Shown: piece after piece, positions 37,001 through 49,464 of the stretch
How the letters are laid out: every line of letters starts with the position of its first letter
How positions within the stretch are numbered: position 1 is the stretch's first letter
Assembly: GCA_021229015.1 (NCBI GenBank)
Contig: CM037781.1
Span: 42,170,152 to 42,234,151, forward strand
Length of the DNA stretch: 64,000 nucleotides
Reading direction: 5' to 3'
Origin: Solen grandis
Lineage: Eukaryota > Mollusca > Bivalvia > Adapedonta > Solenidae
Position numbers and translations under genes: made by a program
Notes under the pieces: model-generated
Told to the model about the DNA's origin: nothing
The model's database searches: none
The model's input: the letters and a program-made list of their open reading frames with translations, nothing else

Positions 37001-38100
37001 GCCACTAATACTGACTTATTATTTAGATACTGATGGCCGCTAATACAGACTGATTATTTAGATACTGATGGCTGCTAATACAGACTGATTATTTAGATAC
37101 TGATGGCCGCTAATACAGACTGATTATTTAGATACTGATGCTGCTAATAGAGATTATTTAGATCTAATGGCCGCTAATACAGACTGATTATTTAGATACT
37201 GTTGGCGCTAATACAACTGATTATTTAGATACTGTGGCCGCTAATACAGACTGATTATTTAGATACTGTGGCGCTAATACTACTGATTATTTAGATCGAT
37301 GGCGCTAATACTACTGATTATTTAGATACATGGCCTAATAAGATGATTATTTAGATACGATGGCGCTAATACAGACTGATTATTTAGATACAATGGCCTA
37401 ATACGACTATTATTTAGATACGTGCCTAATACAGACTGATTATTTAGATACTGATGGCCACTAATACGACTGATTATTTAGATACTTGGCCCTAATACAG
37501 ACTATTATTTAGATACGATGGCCCTAATACGACTATTATTAGATACTGTGGCCCTAATAAGACGATTATTTAGATATGGGCCACTAATAAGACTGTTATT
37601 TAGATACTGTGGCCTAATACAGCTGATTATTAGATACTGTTGGCACTAATACAGACTGATATTAGATACTATGGCTACTAATACAGATTGATTATTTAGA
37701 TACTGATGGCCGCTAATACAGACTGATTATTTAGATACTGATGGCCGCTAATACAGACTGATTATTTAGATACTGTGGCCACTAATACGACTGATTATTT
37801 AGATACTGATGGCCCTAATACAGACTGATTATTTAGATACTGATGGCGCTAATACAGACTGATTATTAGATACTGTGGCCCTAATACAGACTGATTATTT
37901 AGATACTGATGGCCTAATACAGACTGATTATTTAGATACTGTGGCTCTAATACGACTGTTATTTAGATACGATGGCCGTAATACAGACTGATTATTTAGA
38001 TACTGTTGCCGTTAATACAGACTGATTATTTAGTACTGCTGCTAATACGACTGATTATTTAGATACTGTGGCCGTAATACAGACTGATTATTTAGATACG
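31031..38100. repeat. 35-bp minisatellite, about 200 units, ending at the N gap
   Basis: Tandem repeats of a 35-bp unit (core TGATTATTTAGATACTG, then TTGGCCGCTAATACAGAC). They run from just after the P450 exon at 29809-30040 to the assembly gap. Common variants are T/A in TGTTGG or TGATGG and G/A in GGCCG or GGCCA. A subfamily with GATACCGATGGCTGC is frequent at 31480-31800. Units are clean at 31031-32460 and 34780-37130. Between, and at 37140-38100, they lose single bases at many sites. The array encodes nothing: each unit has stops in several frames. Confidence 0.98.
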
Positions 38101-38200
38101 NNNNNNNNNNNNNNNNNNNNNNNNNNNNNNNNNNNNNNNNNNNNNNNNNNNNNNNNNNNNNNNNNNNNNNNNNNNNNNNNNNNNNNNNNNNNNNNNNNNN
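38101..38200. other. Assembly gap (100 N)
   Basis: Exactly 100 Ns, the conventional placeholder for a gap of unknown size. The left edge is inside the 35-bp minisatellite. The right edge is inside a SINE 3' tail (GTGGGACGTTAAC at 38203). The two sides therefore share no sequence, and the true distance is unknown. Confidence 0.99.
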
Positions 38201-38545
38201 CGGTGGGACGTTAACAAACACACAAACTCTTCTAACTATTCTATCCTCTTATTTCATCTCTTTGACCGTAACCACACGTTGCATAATAATCAAGTGTTGA
38301 CTCCGTCAACGTATTATGTAGATGTAGAGTAATGAAAAGTCTAAACATAAAACATCAGTAAAAAGGAATCAAAGTACATTTATTAACATAGCACTAAGTT
38401 ACACACTATATATAGAAATATCTTTACTGTTGGAGGGTACATATGCAATCGTTTTACAAAAAATACAACGAATCAAATAACTATCCTCATAGTTTGAAGT
38501 TTTGATATTTAAATGTACAACATATGTAGTGAAATTTACACCCAC

Positions 38546-41500
38546 CTTAAAGGCGAAAAAATGTCGCACGTAGTCGCTCCCAAAGACGAAGGAGGATCCG
38601 GCATCCGTGTGAGCCAAGAATTCACTGACCCTGTCCCCGAGCCACTCAAACATCCGGTATCCGAACTCCCACCTCAGTATAAACAGGGCCAGATAAAACT
38701 GGAGCGCCAGGCCCCAGAATACAGGCCTCCACTGGACCTGCAATGTTTAATAGTAGTGTGCCACTTGTACTACTAATAAAGTCTCTCTGGATGCAGTCGT
38801 TACTACTCGGCCATATGATCCCATACCGCGTCATACTGATACCAAGGGTGTTAAAATGGTACATGGTGCTCAGTATGTAAAGGTAGTTCCAGGACTGGTT
38901 GGCCCAATGTCAGGATAATGTAACGGGGGTAGGTATAACGCCACATGTCTAGGGGATGATATGATTCAAGGGAAACTATATTTGCATACTGCAAATACAC
39001 TGGTTTTCGCGAGAATGAACAGTTTCAAACCTGATCAGCCGAAAAAGTTATTTCTGCTACTATTTTAATCACAAGTAACTTTTATGTTCAAGACAGTAAT
39101 ATATAATACACAACAAAAAACATTCTTGTATGAGCCTTTCTCTGTTAAAACTACGGAAATATCAACCATCTCTTAGAAGAAGAAACCAATCAAACCCTCA
39201 TCAGCCTTCAATCTCATTAAAATATGTCCTAATTTGCGCTCCTCTACTATCCGCAATTAGGATCTGGCAACATTGCATTAAGGGCCCCTTCAGAATTACC
39301 TTTAAAGTAATTTATATGCATAAACAAGTGCTCGATTTTAAACCAGTTAAATAGCGCGTTTCTATCTGACCCCAGTAAAACATTTGTCATAGGATGAGAA
39401 AAACGTGCAGCTTGACCGGGACTCCAACCCGGGGCCTTTTGTTTACAGAGCGAATGCTCTACCGATTAAGCTACCCGGCTACTACGCATCTTTCTACCCT
39501 AGTGTGAGATTGATCTGGTAATACCTTACAATGATTTGATTGGCTTATACAAAGGTCAATCAGAGACGACCCTCTATACGATGTGGTCAGATCCAGTTAG
39601 CATACTGAATCTGATTTTAATGAGATTGCCTTAATTTATATCTAAATCAAAATTTCCACCAAACAATTTACAATGCATGGAGCACGGCAGATTCTATAAC
39701 ATGACATCGCACACTTGCATACATGCACGTACACACAAACATATGCCAAACATTAATATCTGCATACGCACGCATATGTACTTCAAAATAAGTTTAATCA
39801 TAGGAAATATCAAAATTTCTTTCTTTCAAGGAAATAATCTTACAGAAATTGGTTAAATATGAAAAGATTTAAAAAATGTAATCTGTCAGACATCAATTAG
39901 CAATAATCAACATTTCCGGTTGGACACACATTGCCCAACCCATCTCGAAAAGCGGTGGGAAAACTTGCCTGAGCCATCACTCCAGGTGTTGCCGCAAAAT
40001 AAACTTACTTATTGACCCGCATACGCTGTGATATGGATGATACATGTAATTAGTTCAGGAAATCAAATTTATGAACATTGACTTCGAAATACAATTTGAA
40101 ATATATGCATGAATTGCAATCCCGGGCCGAGAATTTTACTTTGAAATAGCTATAGAATCAAAATAGCGAAATTTGGATTAAACAATTTACATTTTAATTT
40201 TAGTTAAAATAAAAAGGGGAAAATCGAAAGCGAATGGCGAGGAATTGGGTTACCGATATTTTGTTTTGCGAAGTTTTACTGAATAACAAAGGGCAATACA
40301 TGTAATTAAATAAAAATCAAGCTGATCATAATGTGTCAATATGGCTTGGTACTTATCCGGCTTATATCGTTTTATCTAAGAAATATGTAGCTGAGAAATA
40401 TGGAAGGGAGCCAGGTCAAAATTCTAAACCATTTGTTACTTATTTTGCAGCTATTTAACTTAATCTCAATTTCAAATGTAATCGTTTTCAAACTATAGAT
40501 GATTCTTTGAGTAAATACCTTTTTTATAATTGTGGACTTATATAAATGTCTACTTGATTATTTACTTCTTAGGCAATCAATTTTTTAAATCGGTTGTCTC
40601 TATTTGCAATTTGTTAGATCTCCAATGCATTGCGTTAACTGCAATCTGCTTATTGCATTTTACATATAAATTTGATAAGATTCGAAAAGCATTTGTTTTA
40701 AAGTGAGTTCACGTTCACTTGAAATAGAAATGGGTAAAGTTAAATGAATTGATAGAGATAAAAAAATGTAAAATGTTTAATCAAAACCAGATTGAATCTG
40801 AATACCATTTTTTTTACTTTTCTGTACAGTTTGTTTCATTAGGTGTATCAGTTAGGTCTATGTCCGTGCCACCGTTACATTGTGTATATTCTTGCATGTC
40901 ATTGAGGAAAAGGGAAAATAATACAAGTGAAAGATTTTCTCCCTGCCTCAAGCCGCTTTCGCATGCAAAAAAGGAGGACAGAGTACCTTTGTGTGAGACA
41001 CATGATTTAATGTTATTGTACATGTTGTTAATAACTTTGAATATTTTACCGTTAATTGAGTTTGCCAGTAGTTTTTGCCAGAGGCTAATTCTGTGTACTT
41101 TATCAAAGGCAGATGAAAAATCAATAAATTCACAAAATACCTTCTTTTTCTTTTGTTTTAGGATTTCAATGACTGAGTGGAGAGTGAACATATTGTCTTG
41201 GCCAGGTATATGTGTATATTTCTAAGGAGTCTGACACTGTAATTGGTGTAAAATTAACACCGCTATCTTAGAGACGCCTGGTGACATCTCCATTAGCTAA
41301 TAAACAAAGTGAGAATGACACTAACTTACCTATGTCAGTATGTATATGGTGGCAAAACATTATTTCAAACACAAACACGTTTTATTTGGCACATCAGCAT
41401 AACAATGCCATTCAACAAAAAATTGACATATAAATTCATTAACCATATTCACTCAGTGTGTAAATATATGTTATGTAATGTATGCTCACTTATCCCAGAT

Positions 41501-44500
41501 CCCGGCTTTCAATAGACGATCCCCTCCGATCCTTTTATGGTGCGACTATGGCTGATAAAAACATAATCCATATACTTAACCCTTTTGTTTAATTCTTAAC
41601 AGTGACCAGCACACATCACTAAGTGAGATTGGCAGGAGAGAATGGCCTTATTCCCATAGATTAGGTGAGAGATAAATTGTAATATGTCATGTATATGTAA
41701 AATGTTCATATATGAATTATATGTGTTTTTATATACTTAGTCTTGAAACCACTGAGCTATGATATATGTCTTATGAAGTTAACTTGTACGTTGTTTTTAT
41801 GAAAGTGTCAGTTTGCATTTATTTGGAGAAAATATAGAAGACTGATGTTAATATTGTAATCCTTATACATGTAATTGAATATTTGATGTATTTCTAAGAC
41901 TCTGTTATTATTGTTATTTCAGGGTAACTCTTCTACCATGTATTATACATGTATTATGCAGTTCCATATATACAATATAAAGAATTGAACCACGACCTAC
42001 TGTTCGTTTTCTGTGAGGACCGGAAAACCCACCAGTATTACAATCCCATGAAACTAGTCACTTCTATTTTCGAGAGTTGTCAAAAGTACTCTCCAATGTG
42101 AAAGAATCTTTTAAAAGTTATGTTAAATTTGCAGTCACTTATTGTTTCTAAAATTCACTACCTGAGTGAAATTTAGTTTTTCCGTTTTGTTGTTGTTGTG
42201 GTGATTGATAATTACTTAACTTTCCATTATGCAGTATTATCTGGTATGGCACAATGAAACTTTGAACCAAATTGTTAAAAAAGAAGTAATGTGTAACAGG
42301 CTTAAAGTATGACAATGGGCATTGAATTCCAGCTATTCCATTAAAACTACTACGTTAATCAAGTACAGTTAATGGTGTAAGGAGATAGTCAAGATAGTCA
42401 CCCCCATAGGTGCAGTAGACTTTCCAAAGACAGTATAGACATCACTTTTCAGCTAGGCTGAGATTAATCCAATAACAGCACAGTGATGCACACAGCTAAA
42501 TCAGGCACTTACCAGTAAATGATTAAATGGTCCATTTTTTTCATTGAAACCTCTTTCATTGAACTGGAATAGGAACTAAATTTCTTAACCGATTTTAACA
42601 ATTTTTCTTTTCTTCAAAAGGTAAGACTTTCTTCTTTAATATTATGACAAAGGATTTTAATATAACATACCATGAAATTTTATAGAATTTAGTAAGTGAA
42701 GGATAAAACTTTTGACCTTCTCTTTAATCACTGAATCTTGACCGATTTTCAAAAACTTGATATCAATAGAGGTCTCTTAATGGACTTTAATTTTCATGCA
42801 TATTGTCTCATAAAATAGTTTCAGATTTTGAGTTATTTCAGGCCAAAGAAAAAAAACAATAATCAATATATAACCTTGATCTTTGCGACGTTGCAAAATT
42901 TGAAAGTGCTAGTGTCTTAGAAATATAAAACTACATAATCTAGTGGTTAATTAGAAACAAAAGTGAAAAATTTAGCCCTTTAGGCACAAGTTCAGGTACA
43001 TGTGACTGCATGCTCAAAATTTCATAGCTGAAGCTTTCCTCAATTTAACCAAAAAAAAAAAAAAAAAAAAAAGAAGAAGAAGAAGAAGGAGGGCAATAGG
43101 TTTTCGCTCTAATGCACGAAAACCTAATAAATGCACTGGCTTTCATGTCTACACTGTTTGAAATTTTACATACCTTAGCAGGATTATGTGAAAATATGTA
43201 GAAAAGGAGGACGAAGCAGATCATCCCGAGCGCAGAAATTAAATTTTCAGGACGATCGTTTAGGAATACGTCAGTTAAGACGAAAACAACAGCAAAGATG
43301 GCCGTCCCGATTGTGAGAATCCAGTATATTCTGTTGATAAGAAAAAATAATTGCATGGTCATTTCATGTTAATCCTTTACCTAAAACTGACATGGCATTT
43401 TTTTAATATATATCAATCAAGTCATAAATGTGTACATGAATATTCATGAGGTAAAGGGATAATTAACTAAGAAATTAACGTGTACATTCAATTAAGGTAA
43501 CTCATCCATCATTAAATTTTAATCATGGTCCTTTAAATGCTTACAAAAGATTTCAGTGCAGATGCAAGCATCCATTGACCTGGAGTTATAGGCTCTTTTG
43601 CTCTAAGTCTATAACGGCTTGCATTAACTATAAAATCTCCATGATCACTTAATGGACCATGATTATAACTTAATGATAGATGGGTTACCTTAAGATGGCT
43701 GAATATTACCATCGATAAAAATGGATAATTGATGTCCATGATATTATTTTATTTGTATATATTACCATATGATATTGAATACAGCTTTTATTTTCTGTAA
43801 TGTTCTATGTACCAAGACTAAAATCGTCGTCGATTTAATGATCTGCTGTGTTCCTAAACAATTTCCTACTGTTTACTACCCCTGTTTATATGTCATTGGG
43901 GAAAATGAAATGGATGTTCGCAAGTCTCGAACAACAGAGAGTGGTTTCCATCTGTTTCACTCTGTTTCTCCGCTTGGGATGCAAATATACATCGAATAAC
44001 AATGTATAAACGATGGCCGAATGATAGCTTCTCGGATTACCGCAATTCTACTGGATACGAAACAATGATTATTAGCGGTATCTCTTTACGGGCACTGAAG
44101 TTTATCATGAAAATGGTTTGCTTACATCCTGCCACATTTCGCAGTCTTTGGGTCATCTTCTGCGAAGAACTTGTTGAAATCAAAGTCTTTGAGGGCGCCA
44201 ATGTTGTTACACATCAGTTTACCGATCACGAACACGGCGACGACGATCGTAGTCACAAGGAGTCGCATAGGTTCTTCCTGGTTAGGGTCAAAGGTCTTGT
44301 GCATGGCGTAGGCGAAGTAGGCAAAATATAGGATGGCCAGCACAACGGCCACTGCATACCAGAAGACTGGCGGAAAAAGAGAAAAACAGTGAAATTAATG
44401 CATGTGCACAAGGCTAGTGCTATAAAACGGTTATATACCCATCTCTCTGTTTCTCATTCTCTCTCTCTCTGTTTCTATCCCTGTTTGTAATTCTCTCTCT

Positions 44501-45137
44501 GGGTTTCGGATACATTTGTACGTTTGTAAAAAATAAAATATTTGTACTTTGCCACCTTAGATAAAATCGCCATATCTCTCCCTCTTTCTCTCTTTCACGG
44601 AACATTTGTACTCCGGTTTTGTGTTTGTAAAATCAAAACGTACCGATATGAGCGTACTTAGGTTCGCTTATTTTTAATGTCAACATAATTATTGACATTA
44701 TATTTTCACCGATTTGACATCTACCACCAAAGTGCGTGGATAGTTATTTTCAAATACTATTAATGTAAATCAAATTTTAAAAGGGCCCCACACCTTAGTG
44801 TGGGTGCTCTGTAGTGATCACCCTGTTCGTCCGTCACGCTATCCGCTTTTTAACTAAAATAGTTTTCATCGGATCTTCACCAAACTTGCTGAAAATGTTT
44901 GTGCATGTTCAGAAGTTGTCTGGAAATGTCAACAGTCTGAGTTGACGAAACTGTCGGCATAAGTTTAATTTTTTTGTTCTGAAGAAATCATGCTTCACGT
45001 TCTCTGTCATACTTAACACAGTGTGATAGTAAATCCATTATACGAGTGATTTGAATGAACTTAAACTACATGTAGTTGAAATAATCATAAGCCAAACTGT
45101 GTTTTTTACAAGAGCACCGCATGCGGATGCCAACGCC

Positions 45138-45170
<33 letters not shown>

Positions 45171-48100
45171 AAATGGGGGAGATAAATTAGGTGAAAGAAA
45201 ATGGACCTAAATGGAGTTATGGTTCTTGATGGGAATGTAGCCCTTGTGATTGCTAACAACTATGTGAAGTTTGATGACAGAAGCTTTAATAGTTTAAAAG
45301 TTATGGCCAAGGTTTAAGTTTTTCACGACGACGACAATACTTCAACTTTTTTTTTCAATGAAAAACAGACAAACTAAAATGGCACTGCTTTAGATAATAT
45401 GAGATAACATTTTAGAGTAGAGTCCTTATTTTCTCAGAGAGAGAGAGAGAGAGGGAGAGAGAGAGAGAGAGAGAGAGAGTCTTTCATTAACTGGTAAAAG
45501 GGGTGATACGAAGAAAAAACAAGAGCTGTCCGAAAGACAGCATGCTCGACTATTCGGGTATTTGATAGTGACGCAATACCATTGTATTAAAGCGGTATTA
45601 AAATAATTTATGTGACTCAATTTAGCAGCATGTTCTCTTTAATTCTCAGTAAAACTCAGGTCATAATTCAAAAAAAAAAATATCTTTGATATGTTGGTTG
45701 TCTTGTTAAATTAAATATTATTTAAATTAATATATAATAGTTATTGTATTAAATAAAAAAAGTTAATGCAATTTTTTAATTTTCTATAAATATTTAATAA
45801 TTATTATTAACTTAATTAATTAAATTTAATTAATTAAATTTATTAAAATTTTGGTTCTGCAGGTTTGGTTCATGTCTGGGGTGACTTTTGTGAAGTTAAA
45901 ATCCAATACACCAAGGGGTTACTGAGTAATGACATTAATTTAGTTGCAAAAAACTTTATCCAAAAATGTTAACGCAAATTTCTAAGTCGAAAAAGGCCCA
46001 TGATTTAAGTAAAATTCTAGCAAGAGTTGTTCATCTTGGTTCTGCAGGTCCATTTCATGTTTAGGAAGACTTGTATGAAGTTTAAATCCAATACACCAAG
46101 TGCTTACTGGGTAATAATATTAACGTAGTTGCAGAAAAACTTTAACCAAAAATTTTCACGCAAATTCCTAAGTCGAAAAAGGCCCATAATTTGAGTAAAA
46201 TTCTAGCAAGAGTTGTTCATCTTGGTTCTGCAGGTCCATTTCATGTTTAGGAAGACTTGTGTGAAGTTTAAATCCAATACACCAAGTGCTTACTGAGTAA
46301 TAATATTAACTTAGTTGCAGAAAAACTTTAACCAAAAATGTTAACGCAAATTTATAAGTCGAAAAAGGCCCATAATTTGAGTAAAATTCTAGCAAGTGTT
46401 GTTCATCTTGGTTCTGCAGGTCCATTTCATGCCTAGGAAAAATATGTAAAGTTTAAATCCAATACACCAAGGGGTTACTGAGTAATGACATTAATTTAAT
46501 TGCAAAAAACTTTAACCAAAAATGTTAACGCAAATTTCTAAGTCGAAAAAGGCCCATAATTTAAGTAAAATTCTAGCAAGAGTTGTCCATCTTGGTTCTG
46601 CAGGTTGGTTTCATGCTTAGGAAGACTTGTGTAAAGTTTAAATCCAATACACCAAGTGTTTACAGAGTTATGATATTAACTTAGTTGCAGAAAAACTTTA
46701 ACCAAAAATGTTAACGCAAATTTCTAAGTCGAAAAAGGCCCATAATTTGAGTAAAATTCAATCAAGAGTTGTCCCTCTTGGTTCTCTAGGTTTGTTTTGT
46801 GCCTAGAAAGACTTGTGTGAAGATTGATTGCAATACACCTACTGGTTTCTTAGATATGACTGCCAACGCCGACGCCGACGCTGACGCCGACGCCGGGGCG
46901 AGTAGAATAGCTATCATAAATATCCGAATAGTCGAGCTAAAAAGAGAAAAAGAAACGTTCCCGGTGGCCGAGTGGTTAGAGCGTCCGCCTCGGGAGCGGG
47001 AGGTCGTGAATTCGATCCCCGGCCGCGACATACCAAAGTCGTAAAAATGGTACTGTTATAGTTCCTTGCTTGGCGCTCAGCAAATAAGTGTAGTTGCAGG
47101 ACCAGTTGGCCCGGTGTCCGGATAATGTGACTGGGTGTGGTATCATGCCATATGTCTACGGCGTGATACTGCAGTGTGGCAGTACTATATCTGTCTCAAG
47201 TAGACATCGTCTCCAAGTGACTGAAATGCTGTTGGTGGGACGTTAAACCCAACAAACAAACAAACGAAATAAAACAAAAAAAAAAAACAAAGACACACGC
47301 TATCCAGGGCTTGTACATGTACAGGTGTTTACCTATATCCCATTCATAATATAGGAGTATAGCCCATTAATATAAAACCAGAATGCTGATCAGCCCGCGA
47401 GTAACTCAGATTAATAAGACATGATACTGTCCGCTACTCATTTGTAATATAACTTAAAAATATGACATTGTTTAGATTGCAGATACGTCTGTTCTGGGGT
47501 TTCATGTGGTTTTTGATTCGACGTGGGGTGAAAGGTTATGGCTCATTTTATCAACACACAGTCCGTGTATGCATTGTGTGTCCGTCACAGGGGTAGCAAG
47601 CCTTTACAAGCACAAGATAGACAAAACTATCGGGCATCTATTACAGAGGTAGCCGGTCTGTAATATTATTATTTATGATTTATGGGGACGTGTGTATATA
47701 TACAAGTAATTAACTAATAAGTTATTTTCAACATTGTGTAGTTTGAATATCTAAACAAACAACAATCAGGTACAACTTTAAAACAAAATGCATACACATG
47801 CACTTAAATGCGACTTACACCATACAAACTGTACCTGCACCTGAAAAGATCTATATAGATTTAATCTAATACCTGAATTACACGCTGTTCAATTCCAAAA
47901 AAAAGTAAATTTTAAATTTCAAAATAATAATAACTGGAGATTTGTTTTCACAAAAAAAAGATGTCTCCCCCTGCCCCCTTCCCCTCACACACACATACAC
48001 TAAGGCACACAGTGACATATGCAAATAGTTAAAAGTTAAAGGGCTGACTATATTGTCCAAAGTTATGGACCTTGTGTTTGAGACTTCCTCTCATCAGTTT

Positions 48101-49425
48101 CTTTCCATAACTGAAATTTTGTTTCAACAGCATAAGTAGAACAAAGGTTATCTTGCGGTCAAGAAATTGTGAAAAGGGGGAAAACCCCAATAATATTAAG
48201 CCCAGAGTTGTAAACCTTGTGCATGACGCTTTCTCTCATTAATTTCTTTCCATAAATGGAATTTAATTTCAATAGCATGAGTCGAACGGGTGTTATCTTA
48301 AGGACAAGAAAAAGTAATAAAGCGAAAACTCGAACAAGAAACCTTTGAAATGGAGTATGCTCTTGTGTACTGCAATTCTTGTCCATAATGTCTACCCACT
48401 TATGAAGCTTCAAGGTTATATATCTCAAAGTGCATGAGTTATGCTCCGGACATATCTTAATTGTATATGTAATTAAACAACGGGCAATAACTCCAAACAT
48501 ATGATTGGCAGAATTAAGGTTCTTGTGCACTGCAATTCTCCTTTGCGAGGTCTATCCAACTATAAAGTTTCAAGGTTATGTGTCTCATTGTGCATGAGTA
48601 ATGCTTAAAAAACAAACAAAGAGCAGTAAATGTTAAAAAATATGATCAGGGTTATAGTTCTTATTCACTGCACTTCTCCTCCATGTGCTCTATCCATATA
48701 TGAAGTTTCAAGGTTATATGTCTCATAGTGCATGAGAAATGCTCTTGACAAAAACTAAGTATAAAAATCAAAAGGCAATAACTCCAAAAATATGATAAAA
48801 AAAGTTATGGTTCTTGTGCATGACACTTTTCCATCATGAGGTCTATCCACCTGTGGGGTTTGAGTTAATAGCTTTTATACTTTTTTGAGTTACATTCCAG
48901 ACATAAAATAAGTTTGAAATTGAACAAAGGGCAGTGACTCCAAACGTATGATGCACATAATTATGGTTCTTGTGCATGACACTTCTCCTCAATGAGATCT
49001 ATAAAACTGTGAAGTTTCAAGTTAATAGCTTTGATACATTTTGAGAAATGGTCCGGACAAAAAATAAGTTCAACCAATGGCAATAACTCCAAAAAAAATG
49101 ATGTTCGGAGTTACAGTTTATGTACATGAAGTTTCAAATTAAAAGCTTTGATACTTTGTAAGTTATGCTCCGGACAAAAAATAAGTATAAGTTGAACAAA
49201 GGGCAATAACTCTAAAAATATTATGCGCAGAGTAACAGTTCATTGCAATGCACTTTCCCTGCATGTGAACTATTCATCTATGAAGTTTCAAGTTAACAGC
49301 TTTGATACGTTGTGAGTTATGCTCCGGACAAATAGTGTGAAAAACAGACGGACGGACGAATAGACAGACAGACAGATAGACAGACATCTCCGACAAAAAA
49401 CAATATGACTCCCCCATATAAATAA

Positions 49426-49464
<39 letters not shown>

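Noticed and set aside
31031..38100. CRISPR-like repeat array
   Set aside because: There are no unique spacers: the whole 35-bp unit is repeated, in a eukaryotic intron, so it is a minisatellite.
39408..39481. Functional tRNA gene on the minus strand
   Set aside because: The T-arm is perfect but the anticodon stem does not pair and the acceptor stem is only partial; a SINE head or pseudogene is more likely.
44002..44331. 109-residue forward frame
   Set aside because: Antisense of the SLC28 exon at 44126-44366, whose membrane segments and splice phase identify the real strand.
46957..47030. tRNA-Ser/Leu gene
   Set aside because: A and B boxes are those of a SINE head; the sequence continues into a SINE body and tail found many times in the window.
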